From NCBI GenBank assembly GCA_041071465.1, contig CP163498.1, forward strand, positions 2,762,001 through 2,826,000: 64,000 nt of DNA, given 5' to 3'. Of the stretch, positions 29,908 through 39,083 are shown in pieces (the first letter of the stretch is position 1; every line of letters starts with the position of its first letter). The translations under genes were made by a program, and so were the position numbers. The notes below the pieces were generated by a model that saw nothing but the letters and a program-made list of their open reading frames with translations, made no database searches and had not been told where the DNA came from. Source of the DNA: Pseudomonas putida (GTDB lineage Bacteria; Pseudomonadota; Gammaproteobacteria; Pseudomonadales; Pseudomonadaceae).

Positions 29908-31119
29908 ATGATTGAAGACCCATATATCCTGTTTACCCGAATACCGATTGTTGTAAACGAGCAAGGTGAACTTTTTACTGACCCTTTGTGGGTCAAGGAT
30001 ATAGAGCTTCATCTGAGCTACATAGAAAACTTCGGCATCTGCTGCCCTGTTGAAAAAAGCAACAACGTCGAAGGGTTGCAAAGCATTAGTCATCTGAATG
30101 TGAAATGGCTTTACGGCTTGAGAAAAGACTATGGGCTTGCCTCTGTATTAAAGAATTTCCTACCCAATTTCATGTGCGTCGCCAAAGCCTGTAAATCGGC
30201 GAGGGTCGTGCATTCCGACGGTGCCGGTTGGGCATTTCCGTTGTCCTTCTACCTGCTGCCCCTGAAACCCCTGTTTCGCTTTCAATGGGTTGTTGTCATA
30301 GAGTCTTCATTCTGGATGCTGGGCCAGGGTGATACGCGGACGTTCAGGGCAGTCATCGAGCACTACGCACACTCCCTCCTGTTGAAACGCTGTTTGAAGC
30401 TGGCAAACGCCAGGATATTCACTCAATCTTTCTACAAGGAATATTTTCTCGGGGGCAACAATAGCCACACGTTAATTAACCCTGCCAGCTGGCTCGATAA
30501 GCAGTACATGGCGGCCCCGGAGGCAGTCAGGAGGCGATTCGAAGGTAGGCGTGAGCGTACACTCAACTTGCTTTACCCCTCACGCCTGGTCGTGGATAAA
30601 GGTGTCATGGTCGTTCTTGAAGCCATTGAACAACTGAACGTCGAAGGCGTTGAAATCACGATCACTCTCATGGGTGACGGGGATTTGAAAGCGCACTGCC
30701 TACGCTTTGCCGCTGAGTACCGTGGCGCCGTCGCGGTGAGGTTTCAGAGCGCAGTCGATTATGGCAAAGACTTTTTCACGATCATTGCCCAGCATGACTG
30801 GCTGTTGGTCCCGACATTGAAGCAGGAACAACCCCGAATCATATTCGATGCGTTCAGCCAGGGCGTTCCCGTCATCGGCTCCGACACATCCGGGGTGCAG
30901 GATATTACCAGCAGGCACAATGCGCTCACGTTTGAAACCGGTAACCCGTCCAGTTTGGCTGACCGTATTCGATATGCGGCGCGGCACCCCGAGCTGGCGC
31001 TGAAAATGGGGCTCGCGGGGCTGGACTATGCGACGGGGAAAACCCACTTGCAGATGCATCAGGTTCGTGAGGAATTCCTGAAGAGCAGCTTGAAGCTCTC
31101 GGCCAGCCCGCACATCTGA
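29908..31119 (+). CDS. Orphan glycosyltransferase, GT4-like
   Basis: ATG at 29908 preceded by GAGGGGAAT gives 403 residues; GTG 29881 is a less likely start. The C-terminal half has the GT-B donor-site pattern: TLNLLYPSRLVVDKGVMVVLEAIEQL, ITLMGDGDLKAHC, and QEQPRIIFDAFSQGVPVIGSDTSGVQDITS. The usual E-x7-E motif reads differently here, with Asp in place of the second Glu. The N-terminal acceptor half (residues 1-200) is not recognisable to me. No other polysaccharide gene is nearby. Lower GC and codons such as TTA, ATA and AAA-rich stretches mark it as a probable acquired singleton. Substrates unknown. Confidence 0.72.
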   Translation: MIEDPYILFTRIPIVVNEQGELFTDPLWVKDIELHLSYIENFGICCPVEKSNNVEGLQSISHLNVKWLYGLRKDYGLASVLKNFLPNFMCVAKACKSARVVHSDGAGWAFPLSFYLLPLKPLFRFQWVVVIESSFWMLGQGDTRTFRAVIEHYAHSLLLKRCLKLANARIFTQSFYKEYFLGGNNSHTLINPASWLDKQYMAAPEAVRRRFEGRRERTLNLLYPSRLVVDKGVMVVLEAIEQLNVEGVEITITLMGDGDLKAHCLRFAAEYRGAVAVRFQSAVDYGKDFFTIIAQHDWLLVPTLKQEQPRIIFDAFSQGVPVIGSDTSGVQDITSRHNALTFETGNPSSLADRIRYAARHPELALKMGLAGLDYATGKTHLQMHQVREEFLKSSLKLSASPHI

Positions 31120-31164
31120 CGCCACGTACGAGGATCTGCCGGTTGTAGCGTATACGACGGGGTA

Positions 31165-31192
31165 TTAAAAAGCCGGCTTGTGGCCGGCTTCT
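31165..31192. terminator. Bidirectional terminator between convergent genes
   Basis: The stem AGCCGGC/GCCGGCT encloses TTGTG. On the minus strand it is followed by TTTTTAATA, a good intrinsic terminator for the S24-like repressor gene. On the plus strand TTCTC follows, weaker for the glycosyltransferase. Confidence 0.6.
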
Positions 31193-31393
31193 CGGGGACG
31201 CTTCCGACTAATTTATGGTAAGCCGCAATCGCCTTAACTGTGTGGCCATCAAGGGCCTGAAAGAGATGGCAGATGCCCGTGTGGGATATCGCCGAGCCCT
31301 CTGGACCGCGGCTTGCGCCGGTCGGGGCTAAATGTGCCGCGTAGCATACAAGGGCCCGCGCAGGATGCCCAGCAAAAAATGGCACAGGGTGTT

Positions 31394-32095
31394 TCAGCCT
31401 GGCCGCTGCTGGCGGAAATGTGACCAGTGGAACACCCAGCCAAGGATCTCCAGCCCCTGCGCCTGGCGCTGCGCTGGGGTGTAGCGTTCGACCGCATAGT
31501 TACGCCGGTCATGGCTGTGCAGATAGAGCGTATCGTGCAGGCCAAGGCTGAGGCTGTTAACCCTGAGCATGCCGTTGTGCAGCAGGGCATAGGTCTCGCC
31601 ATCGACCACTCGGGTCATGCTCAGGTCGATGGCCAGGGTGGCCTCCAGCGGAATCAACGGGAGCATGTTGCCGGCCGGCATCGCCAGGCAGATCGCGTTA
31701 CCGGCCTGTACACCCAACCCCTTCAGGGCCTTTGCCGGCAGGCGCAGGTTTTTGCCCGCCACTGGCGACAGCAGGCTGTTATGCATCTCGTAATAAGGCA
31801 CGTTCAGTACCCGGCCGTGTCGCACCGACAGCGGAGTGGGTGGGTTGGCGAGTGCCGGCTTTGGCGGGCCGTTGCGCAGGATCGGGTTGGGGTGTTTGGG
31901 CCCTTCACCGGTGCGCAGCCAACGGCGGTGCACACAAAACAGGTCGGCCAGCTCATCCAGCCGGGCCAAAGGCACACCGCGTTTGAACCAGTTGTTGACG
32001 TGCTGCGGTGTGACGCTGCGCTGGGCGGCGAAATCGGAAGGGGTCAGGCCGCATTCATGCAGCAGGGCCTTGAGGCGGTCACCGGAAGTGTTCAT
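31394..32095 (-). CDS. XRE/S24-type repressor with degenerate peptidase dyad
   Basis: 233 residues. The N-terminal helix-turn-helix is seen in ALLHECGLTPSDFAAQRSVTPQHVNNWFKRGVPLARLDELADLFCVHRRWLRTGEG (10-64). The C-terminal half has the LexA/S24 layout (MPAGNMLPLIPLEATLAIDLSMTRVVDGETYALLHNGMLRVNSLSL). Where self-cleaving members have Ser in GxSM and Lys in vKr, this protein has Asn143 and Asn180, spaced 37 as in LexA S119-K156. Autocleavage, and therefore SOS inactivation, is unlikely. No prophage genes are nearby. It may be a domesticated phage-type repressor; targets unknown. Confidence 0.78.
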   Translation of the reverse strand: MNTSGDRLKALLHECGLTPSDFAAQRSVTPQHVNNWFKRGVPLARLDELADLFCVHRRWLRTGEGPKHPNPILRNGPPKPALANPPTPLSVRHGRVLNVPYYEMHNSLLSPVAGKNLRLPAKALKGLGVQAGNAICLAMPAGNMLPLIPLEATLAIDLSMTRVVDGETYALLHNGMLRVNSLSLGLHDTLYLHSHDRRNYAVERYTPAQRQAQGLEILGWVFHWSHFRQQRPG

Positions 32096-32239
32096 GGCAG
32101 CGAGTGTAGCGGCGGGGTGCCAGCAAGGATATGAACCGGGTGTTGATGGGGTTTGTGTGAAAAGAGGCCGCCTGTAGGGCGTTGGTGTAGGACTGCGTAG
32201 GATTTCTTACTAGTAATCAGCGCATCGCCCTTTCAGGCG

Positions 32240-32269
32240 TAAAAAAACCCCGCCAAGGCGGGGTTTTTA
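32240..32269. terminator. Bidirectional intrinsic terminator of ppa
   Basis: ACCCCGCC/GGCGGGGT with a short AA loop is flanked by seven A on one side and five T on the other, 12 bases beyond the ppa stop. Strong terminator on both strands. Confidence 0.9.
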
Positions 32270-32280
32270 TGCAACCGGTA

Positions 32281-32808
32281 TCAGCCCTTGTAGGCAGCAA
32301 CCGATTTGGTGATCGCAGCACGGGCAGCGTCAGCGCCCTCCCAGCCTTCGATCTTGACCCACTTGCCCTTCTCGAGATCTTTGTAGTTGGCAAAGAAGTG
32401 CTCGATTTGCTGGATCAGCAGGGCTGGCAGGTCGGTGTATTCCTTCACGTCGACGTACAGCTGCGACAGCTTGTCGTGAGGAACGGCGATGACCTTGGCG
32501 TCGCCGCCGCCGTCGTCGGTCATGTTCAGTACGCCAACCGGGCGGGCGCGGATTACCGAGCCTGGCGCTACCGGATAAGGGGTAACCACCAGCACGTCCA
32601 GCGGGTCACCGTCGTCAGCCAGGGTGTTCGGGATGAAACCGTAGTTGGCTGGGTAGAACATTGGGGTAGCCATGAAGCGGTCGACGAACAGCGTGTCGCT
32701 GTCCTTGTCGATCTCGTATTTGATCGGCGCGTGGTTGGCCGGGATCTCGATGGCGACGTAGATGTCGTTCGGCAGGTCTTTGCCCGCCGGAATCTTGCTG
32801 TAGCTCAT
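32281..32808 (-). CDS. ppa: Inorganic pyrophosphatase, family I
   Basis: 175 residues from [45 protein letters not shown]. The active-site motif [11 protein letters not shown], together with [17 protein letters not shown], defines the soluble Mg-dependent family I enzyme. It hydrolyses the pyrophosphate released by biosynthesis, driving those reactions. Single gene with its own strong terminator; conserved and presumably essential. Confidence 0.97.
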
Positions 32809-32901
32809 TGGGCAGTGCCCCCGTGTTTGACCAAAAAAGTGGCGGCGATTATAGGCACATTCTGCCGGGGCATGCCACGTCTGGCCTGATGTGCGGCCCC
32901 G

Positions 32902-33717
32902 TCAGGCGTGGCTTTCGCGGTACTCGGGGTGTTCGGCCTGCAGCCGGCAAAGGCGCGCCAGCGGGTCTTGCCGGTAGAACTGCGACAACTGGCGGTAGAC
33001 CTGTGGATAAGCCTGATGCAGCAGGTCGGGGGCACTAAAGAAATATTCGCTGGTGACGGCAAAGAATTCTGCCGGGTTTTCTGCAGCGTATGGGTCGATG
33101 GCGGTTTCGGCGTCAGGGTCGGCATCCAACTGGCGGTTGAGGTCGTCGTAAGCCTGCTGCATGGCTGTTGCCCACTCATCCACCGGCATGCCGCTGTGCA
33201 GTGGTGGCAGGCCGTTGGCATCGCCGTTGAGCATGTCGAGCTTGTGCGCCAGCTCATGGATGACCAGGTTGTAGGCCTCCCAGCCACCGCTGCCCAGCAC
33301 GCCGTTCCAGGCGAGGATGATCGGCCCCTGTTGCCAGGCTTCGCCGCTGTGCTCGCCGTCCCACACATGCTCCACGCCACTGGCATCGCGGTGCCGCTGG
33401 GGGCTCTTGAAGTCGTCGGGGTACAGGATGATTTCGTGGAAGCCCTGGTACCAGTTCAGCTCGCCCAGGTGCAGCAGTGGCAACTGTGCCTGGGCGGCCA
33501 GCAACAGGCGCTGCTCGTCGTCCAGTTCGACGCCGGGCAGGCAGGTGAGGTGCTTGTCGAGCAGGAACAGGATGCAGGCTTCGCGCAGCCATTGGTCTTC
33601 TGCGTCAGTGATGCCGTCCAGCATGGGCAGGCGCTCGCGTACGGCCTGCCATTGCTGTGGCGTGATCGGGTAACGCGCCAGAGTGCGCTTGCGCCGCCAG
33701 GCGCTGAATGACCACAT
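32902..33717 (-). CDS. mtfA: M90 zinc metallopeptidase MtfA
   Basis: 271 residues with the zinc motif HELAHKLD at about residue 155 and the preceding LAWNGVLGSGGWEAYNLVIHE, plus NPAEFFAVTSEYFF, all typical of MtfA (DgsA anti-repressor). In E. coli MtfA binds the glucose-regulon repressor Mlc and has aminopeptidase activity. Pseudomonads lack a classical PTS glucose system, so its partner here may differ. No membrane segment is seen. Confidence 0.9.
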   Translation of the reverse strand: MWSFSAWRRKRTLARYPITPQQWQAVRERLPMLDGITDAEDQWLREACILFLLDKHLTCLPGVELDDEQRLLLAAQAQLPLLHLGELNWYQGFHEIILYPDDFKSPQRHRDASGVEHVWDGEHSGEAWQQGPIILAWNGVLGSGGWEAYNLVIHELAHKLDMLNGDANGLPPLHSGMPVDEWATAMQQAYDDLNRQLDADPDAETAIDPYAAENPAEFFAVTSEYFFSAPDLLHQAYPQVYRQLSQFYRQDPLARLCRLQAEHPEYRESHA

Positions 33718-33738
33718 GCCGGTTGCTCTTGTGCGTGT

Positions 33739-34386
33739 TCAGTGAGCCTTGGCCGTGCGGCCCAGACGCCCACGCAGCAGGCCGAGAATCATCGGCACCA
33801 GCGACAGGATGATAATGCCCACCACCATCAGCGACAGGTGCTGCTTGATGAACGGCACGTTGCCGAAGAAATAACCCAGGGTGACCAGCCCGCCGACCCA
33901 CAGCAGCGAGCCGGCGACACTGAAGCCAAGGAAGCGTGGGTAATGCATGTGGGCGATGCCGGCGACGAACGGCGCGAAGGTGCGCAGGATGGGCAGGAAG
34001 CGCGCGAGGGTCACGGTCTTGCCGCCATGGCGTTCATAGAACTCGTGGGTGCGTTGCAGGTAATCGCGGCGGAATATCTTGGAGTTGGGGTTGTTGAACA
34101 AGCGCTCGCCGGCCGTTCGGCCGATCACGTAATTGGTGCTGTCACCCAGGATCGCGGCAACCATCAGCAGGCCGGCCAGCAGGACAGGGTCCATACCGCC
34201 ACCCGCAGCCACGGCGCCGGCGATGAACAGTAGCGAATCGCCCGGCAGGAAGGGCATTACCACCAGCCCGGTTTCGCAGAAGATCACGGTGAACAGGATG
34301 GCGTAGATCCAGGGACCGTAATTGGTGACCAGCAGATCGAGGTAAGCATCGAGATGCAGGATAAGGTCCAGCGGGTTGAAATCCAT
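33739..34386 (-). CDS. DedA family membrane protein
   Basis: ATG 34386 gives 215 residues (ATG 34395 adds three). Characteristic DedA sequence includes FCETGLVVMPFLPGDSLLFIAGAVAA, ILGDSTNYVIGRTAGERLF and GKTVTLARFLPILRTFAPFVAGIAHMHYPRFLGFSVAGSLLW, with the conserved Arg in ARFLPxxR and about five membrane segments. DedA/VTT proteins move lipids such as undecaprenyl phosphate across the inner membrane; members are often redundant. Next to mtfA on the same strand. Confidence 0.92.
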   Translation of the reverse strand: MDFNPLDLILHLDAYLDLLVTNYGPWIYAILFTVIFCETGLVVMPFLPGDSLLFIAGAVAAGGGMDPVLLAGLLMVAAILGDSTNYVIGRTAGERLFNNPNSKIFRRDYLQRTHEFYERHGGKTVTLARFLPILRTFAPFVAGIAHMHYPRFLGFSVAGSLLWVGGLVTLGYFFGNVPFIKQHLSLMVVGIIILSLVPMILGLLRGRLGRTAKAH

Positions 34387-34533
34387 GTACAGCACCTGTG
34401 TTCTGGGGCGTAGGCTCGGTTACCTGGGGATGGGTAAAATTTCACACATGACAGAAGAGGCATTATACGGCTAAGTCAGGAACATGCCCGGGGAGTTTGT
34501 AGCGGGGGGTTACGATAGAGGTAATCCTGTGGC

Positions 34534-34572
34534 GGCCTCTTCGGGGGCGTGCCCGCGAAAAGGCCGCCACCG
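34534..34572. repeat. REP palindrome between the DedA and GNAT genes
   Basis: The sequence cctcttcgggggcgtgcccgcgaaaagg with flanking ggcggcc...ggccgcc forms an imperfect REP hairpin directly beyond the GNAT stop. The DedA upstream region 34396-34533 otherwise shows nothing distinct. Confidence 0.65.
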
Positions 34573-34573
34573 G

Positions 34574-35032
34574 TCAATCCTGGCTGATCGGCAGGATATA
34601 GCTCTTGAACTCGGTGTCTTCGCGAAAACCGATGGATTCGTAAGTCTTGTGTGCAACTTCGTTGTCCGCGCTGGTCGACACCCGCATGCGTACGGCGTTG
34701 GTGTCCTTGGCCATTTTCTTCGCTTCGCGCATCAGGTGGTCGGCCACCAGCATGCGCCGCGAGTCTTCGGCTACATAGATATCGTTGAGAATCCACACCC
34801 GCTTCAATGACAGCGACGAGTAGCTGGGGTACAGCTGGCAGAAGCCCATCAGTTTGCTGTCGTCATCATCCGGTAGCGCCAGGTAGATCACCGATTCATC
34901 CCGTTTCAGGCGCTTTTCCAAAAAGCTGCGCGAGCTGTCGGGGTAGGGCAGCTGACCATAGAACTCGCGGTATTTGACGAACAATGGCGTGAGCAGGTCG
35001 AGGTGTTCCAGGGTTGCCTTGATGATGCGCAT
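34574..35032 (-). CDS. GNAT family N-acetyltransferase
   Basis: 152 residues: MRIIKATLEHLDLLTPLFVKYREFYGQ opens the fold, IYLALPDDDDSKLMGFCQLYPSYSSLSLKRVWILNDIYVAEDSRRMLVADHLMREA contains the central strand, and the acetyl-CoA pyrophosphate loop reads RRMLVADHLM. KTYESIGFREDTEFKSY is the usual C-terminal block. It should acetylate a small amine or a protein N-terminus or lysine; substrate unknown. The loop departs from the Q/RxxGxG/A consensus, which occurs in divergent members. Confidence 0.82.
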   Translation of the reverse strand: MRIIKATLEHLDLLTPLFVKYREFYGQLPYPDSSRSFLEKRLKRDESVIYLALPDDDDSKLMGFCQLYPSYSSLSLKRVWILNDIYVAEDSRRMLVADHLMREAKKMAKDTNAVRMRVSTSADNEVAHKTYESIGFREDTEFKSYILPISQD

Positions 35033-35140
35033 GTGCGGCCCTCAGAGTCCATTTTGGGAAACAGCGGAATGCCAGCAGCTTTCAAGGGCATGCTGCCCAA
35101 TGCGCGGCACAAGTGCAATCCGCCTTCCGTGACATGTTTT

Positions 35141-35965
35141 TTACCCTTTGCCGAGCAGGAAGTTACCTTTCTGGCTGGCACTGCCTTCACTCTCCAGGCT
35201 ATGGACCTCGGCCTCGTCCTTCAAATTCACCCCGGAAAGTTGGCGCCGGCAGGCTTCGCGCATCAAGTACAGCAGGCGGTGAGCCGCCATGCCATAGCTC
35301 AGCCCCTCCAGGCGGATGTTGGAAATGCAGTTGCGGTAGGCGTCGGTCAGGCCAACCTTCGGTGCATAGGTGAAATACAAGCCCAGGCTGTCAGGCGAAC
35401 TCAGCCCCGGGCGTTCGCCGATCAGCATCACTGTCATGCGTGCGCCGAGCAGCTCGCCGACCTCATCGGCCACTGCCACACGGCCTTGCTGCACCAGCAC
35501 CACCGGGGCGCTGGTCCAGCCGTCGGCGGCGGCCTGCTCCTCGAAGCGGTTCAGAAACGGCAGGGTGTGGCGATGCACGGCCAGCGCCGAGAGGCCGTCG
35601 GCGACCACGATGGCCAGGTCGACGCCGCCGGGGTTGGCCTGGGTGTGCTGGCGCAGGGTGGCAATCGAGTCTTCGTTCAGCCGTCGCCCCAAGTCCGGGC
35701 GCTGCAGGTACTGGTGGCGGTCGCTGGCGGCGCTGTGCAGCACCAGGCTGTCGCGCCCGCGATCACTCAGCTGGCTGGCCAGGCCGGCGTGGTCGAAGGC
35801 CAGGTGTACGGCATCGCGGGCCTGGGCATGGGCGAACTGGAAGTCCAGTTGCGCGCCGGTCGGCAGGCTGGTGCCGGTGCGGCCCAGGGCGATGCGCGCC
35901 GGGGTCAGGTTGCGCAGGGCCAGCCAAGGGTTGTCGGGGGTAGGCGTGCGATGGTCCATGGTCAT
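35141..35965 (-). CDS. eutC: Ethanolamine ammonia-lyase small subunit EutC
   Basis: Starts two bases after eutB (ATG 35965; ATG 35959 is equally well placed), 274 residues. EutC features are [82 protein letters not shown] and [10 protein letters not shown]. With EutB it forms the adenosylcobalamin enzyme that splits ethanolamine into acetaldehyde and ammonia. There are no carboxysome shell or eutA/eutR genes here, which is the usual simplified pseudomonad arrangement. Confidence 0.95.
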   Translation of the reverse strand: MTMDHRTPTPDNPWLALRNLTPARIALGRTGTSLPTGAQLDFQFAHAQARDAVHLAFDHAGLASQLSDRGRDSLVLHSAASDRHQYLQRPDLGRRLNEDSIATLRQHTQANPGGVDLAIVVADGLSALAVHRHTLPFLNRFEEQAAADGWTSAPVVLVQQGRVAVADEVGELLGARMTVMLIGERPGLSSPDSLGLYFTYAPKVGLTDAYRNCISNIRLEGLSYGMAAHRLLYLMREACRRQLSGVNLKDEAEVHSLESEGSASQKGNFLLGKG

Positions 35966-35967
35966 CC

Positions 35968-37362
35968 CTATGCAAGCTGTGCCAGGGCCTGGCGAAAGGC
36001 CGGTGGCAGGTTGTCACCAAAGCGCACCCGGCCATCGGCCTGGGTGAAGATGCCGGTGCGGGCCAGCCATGCCTCGAATTCCGGCCCAGGCTTCAGGCCG
36101 AGGGTCTGGCGCGCGTACAGCGCGTCATGGAACGAGGTGGTCTGGTAGTTGAGCATGATGTCGTCGGAGCCGGGGATGCCCATGATGAAGTTGATCCCGG
36201 CCACACCCAGCAAGGTCAGCAGGGTGTCCATGTCATCCTGGTCGGCTTCGGCGTGGTTGGTGTAGCAGATGTCGCAGCCCATCGGCACACCCAGCAGCTT
36301 GCCGCAGAAGTGGTCTTCAAGGCCTGCGCGGATGATCTGCTTGCCGTTGTACAGGTACTCCGGGCCAATGAAGCCGACCACGGTGTTGACCAGAAACGGC
36401 TTGAAGTGGCGGGCCACGGCATAGGCGCGGGTTTCGCAGGTTTGCTGGTCGACGCCATGGTGGGCGTTGGCCGACAGTGCGCTGCCCTGGCCGGTTTCGA
36501 AATACATCAGGTTTTGCCCAAGGGTGCCACGTTTCAACGACAGGCCGGCTTCGTAGCCTTCCTGCAACACGTTCAGGTTGATACCGAAGCCAGCGTTGGC
36601 TGCCTCGGTGCCGGCGATGGACTGGAACACCAGGTCCAGGGGCACGCCACGGTTGATCGCTTCGATCGAGGTGGTGACGTGGGTCAGCACGCAGGACTGA
36701 GTAGGGATGTCGTAGCGTTGGATGATGGCATCGAGCATTTCCAGCAGGGCGCAGATCGAGGCGATGCTGTCGGTGGCCGGGTTGATGCCGATCATGGCGT
36801 CGCCGTTGCCGTACAGCAGGCCGTCGAGAATGCTGGCGGCAATACCGGCCGGTTCGTCGGTCGGGTGGTTGGGTTGCAACCGCGTCGACAGGCGCCCGCG
36901 CAGGCCCATGGTGCCGCGAAAGCGCGTGACCACGCGGATCTTCTGCGCCACCAGCACCAGGTCCTGCACGCGCATGATCTTCGACACCGCTGCCGCCATT
37001 TCGGGTGTCAGCCCGGGCGCCAGGGCGCGAAGGCTGTCTTCATCGGCCTCTTCGCTGAGCAGCCAGTCGCGCAGGCCGCCCACGGTCAGGTGGCTGACCG
37101 GGGCGAAAGCCTGGGCGTCGTGTGTATCGACGATAAGGCGGGTGACCTCGTCATCCTCGTAAGGGATCAGGGCTTCGTTGAGGAAGTGCGTCAGTGGGAT
37201 ATTGGCCAACGCCATCTGCGCCGCGACACGTTCGCCGTCGTTGCTGGCCGCGACGCCCGCCAGGTAGTCCCCCGAGCGTGCCGGGCTGGCCTTGGCCATT
37301 ACGTCCTTGAGGCTGTCGAAGCGGTAGACCAGGTGGCCGACCGTGTGTACGAAACTTGCCAT
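35968..37362 (-). CDS. eutB: Ethanolamine ammonia-lyase large subunit EutB
   Basis: ATG at 37362 gives 464 residues, the family length. The sequence has the TIM-barrel landmarks [108 protein letters not shown] and [18 protein letters not shown]. It holds substrate and B12 and catalyses the radical deamination. A B12 uptake locus lies at 16-18.6 kb in the same window. It lies between the eat permease gene and eutC on one strand. Confidence 0.97.
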   Translation of the reverse strand: MASFVHTVGHLVYRFDSLKDVMAKASPARSGDYLAGVAASNDGERVAAQMALANIPLTHFLNEALIPYEDDEVTRLIVDTHDAQAFAPVSHLTVGGLRDWLLSEEADEDSLRALAPGLTPEMAAAVSKIMRVQDLVLVAQKIRVVTRFRGTMGLRGRLSTRLQPNHPTDEPAGIAASILDGLLYGNGDAMIGINPATDSIASICALLEMLDAIIQRYDIPTQSCVLTHVTTSIEAINRGVPLDLVFQSIAGTEAANAGFGINLNVLQEGYEAGLSLKRGTLGQNLMYFETGQGSALSANAHHGVDQQTCETRAYAVARHFKPFLVNTVVGFIGPEYLYNGKQIIRAGLEDHFCGKLLGVPMGCDICYTNHAEADQDDMDTLLTLLGVAGINFIMGIPGSDDIMLNYQTTSFHDALYARQTLGLKPGPEFEAWLARTGIFTQADGRVRFGDNLPPAFRQALAQLA

Positions 37363-37408
37363 ACAGAATCTCCAGAGCCGCGGGTTGCCCCGCGGCGGGT
37401 GGCGGCGA

Positions 37409-38857
37409 TCAGTGCAGGGCCTCTTCGGCCTTCTGGATCGCGGCGAATTCCTCTTCCGGTGTGCCCGCGACCAGGTGGTGGCGGCTGTAGAAAGCAAAGT
37501 AGGCAATTAATACCGCATAGATCACTGCGGCGCCAATCACCACCCGTGGGTCGACCAGGAAGCCGGCGACCACGGCGATGCACGCCAGCACCAAGGCTAC
37601 GCCCGAGGTGAAGACGCCACCCGGGGTGCGGTATGGGCGTTCCATCTTCGGCCGGCGGATGCGCAAGGTGATGTGCGCGGCCATCATCAGCACGTAAGAC
37701 AGGGTAGCGCCGAATACGGCAACCAGGATCAGCAGGTCACCCTGGCCGGTCAGCGACAAGGCAAAACCGATGATGCCAGGGATGATCAAGGCCAGCACCG
37801 GGGCCTTGCTCTTGTTGGTTTGCGACAATTTGCGGGGCAGGTAGCCCGCGCGGGACAGGGCGAAGATCTGCCGGGAATAGGCGTAGATGATCGAGAAGAA
37901 GCTGGCGATCAGCCCGGCCAGGCCCACCAGGTTGACGAAACCGCCCATCCAGGTGTTGCCGCCGTAGGCCTTGGACAATGCCTCGACCAGCGGGTTACCG
38001 GACGCTTTCAGGGCTTCGGACCCCGCACCGCCAGGCCCGACCACCAAGATCAGCAGGGCGAAGGCCAGCAGTACCAGCATGGCACCGATCAGGCCGCGTG
38101 GCAGGTCGCGCTTGGGGTTCTTGGTCTCTTCGGCGGCCAGTGGCACACCTTCTACGGCAAGGAAGAACCAGATGGCGTAAGGAATCGCCGCCCACACACC
38201 GACATAGCCGAACGGCAGGAAGCTGCTGGCGCCTACCGCGTCCGTTTTGGCGATGTCGAACAGGTTGGCTGCATCAAAATGGGGCACCATGCTCACCAGG
38301 AACACCGCCAGGGCGATGGCTGCGATAGCGGTGATGATGAACATCAGCTTCAACGCCTCACCCACGCCAAAGATGTGGATGCCGATGAACACGATGTAGA
38401 ACGCCAGGTAGATCATCCAGCCGCCGATGCCGAACAGTGACTGGCAGTAGGCGCCGATGAACACGGCGATGGCGGCGGGTGCGATGGCGTATTCGATGAG
38501 GATCGCCGTCCCGGTCAGGAAGCCGCCCCACGGGCCGAAGGCGCTGCGGGCAAAGCCGTAGCCGCCGCCTGCGGTGGGGATCATCGACGACAGCTCGGCC
38601 AATGAGAAACACATGCACAGGTACATGGTGGCCATCAGCAGGGTGGCCAGGAACATGCCACCCCAGCCGCCCTGGGCCAGGCCGAAGTTCCAGCCAGCGT
38701 AGTCGCCGGAGATGACATAGGCCACGCCCAGGCCGACCAGCAGTACCCAGCCGGCGGCGCCTTTTTTCAGTTCACGTTGCTGGAAATAGTCCGAACCGAC
38801 TTTTTCGAAGTCTACGGAAGAGCCTGCCGGCGAGCCGGCGGAATGATCGCTTGGCAT
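37409..38857 (-). CDS. eat: Ethanolamine permease
   Basis: ATG at 38857 gives 482 residues of the APC superfamily with about twelve membrane segments. The N-terminal GWVLLVGLGVAYVISGDYAGWNFGLAQGGWGGM and LSSMIPTAGGGYGFARSAFGPWGGFLTG match bacterial ethanolamine permeases, and FFLAVEGVPLAAEETKNPKRDLPRG is the conserved loop. It brings ethanolamine into the cytoplasm for EutBC encoded directly downstream. The gene is first of a three-gene eat-eutB-eutC operon. I looked for and did not find a clear sigma-54 site upstream. Confidence 0.93.
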   Translation of the reverse strand: MPSDHSAGSPAGSSVDFEKVGSDYFQQRELKKGAAGWVLLVGLGVAYVISGDYAGWNFGLAQGGWGGMFLATLLMATMYLCMCFSLAELSSMIPTAGGGYGFARSAFGPWGGFLTGTAILIEYAIAPAAIAVFIGAYCQSLFGIGGWMIYLAFYIVFIGIHIFGVGEALKLMFIITAIAAIALAVFLVSMVPHFDAANLFDIAKTDAVGASSFLPFGYVGVWAAIPYAIWFFLAVEGVPLAAEETKNPKRDLPRGLIGAMLVLLAFALLILVVGPGGAGSEALKASGNPLVEALSKAYGGNTWMGGFVNLVGLAGLIASFFSIIYAYSRQIFALSRAGYLPRKLSQTNKSKAPVLALIIPGIIGFALSLTGQGDLLILVAVFGATLSYVLMMAAHITLRIRRPKMERPYRTPGGVFTSGVALVLACIAVVAGFLVDPRVVIGAAVIYAVLIAYFAFYSRHHLVAGTPEEEFAAIQKAEEALH

Positions 38858-38973
38858 AGTTTCACCTGTTGTTTTTCTTGGTGGCCGGAAGGGTTCCGGG
38901 CCGATGGTGATGGGTACTGCAGGAAGCGAGCCAGAGCGGTTGGTGCACGGCAACCGCTTTGGCATTGTTAAAT

Positions 38974-39082
38974 GCAGGCCCGGCCTCGTCGCGCGCTTGC
39001 CCGCCCTCACAGGGATTGCACAACATTCAAGTCATGTGCAGAGCTTGTGGGAGCGGGCGAGCCCGCGAGGGCCGCGACGCGG
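38974..39082. repeat. Inverted REP pair between eat and the aldehyde dehydrogenase gene
   Basis: Two REP copies in opposite orientation, at about 38976-39015 (gcgcgcttgcccgccctcacaggg) and 39044-39080 (tgtgggagcgggcgagcccgcgaggg), are separated by about 30 bases. They end just beyond the dehydrogenase stop. Confidence 0.7.
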
Positions 39083-39083
39083 A

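Noticed and set aside
31059..31385. Small minus-strand frame between the glycosyltransferase and repressor genes
   Set aside because: It overlaps the glycosyltransferase end and the terminator hairpin, has no ribosome site and no recognisable sequence.
38858..39083. Possible sigma-54 promoter for the eat-eutBC operon
   Set aside because: No TGGC-N7-TTGC-like element with correct spacing was found; the region is dominated by REP copies.
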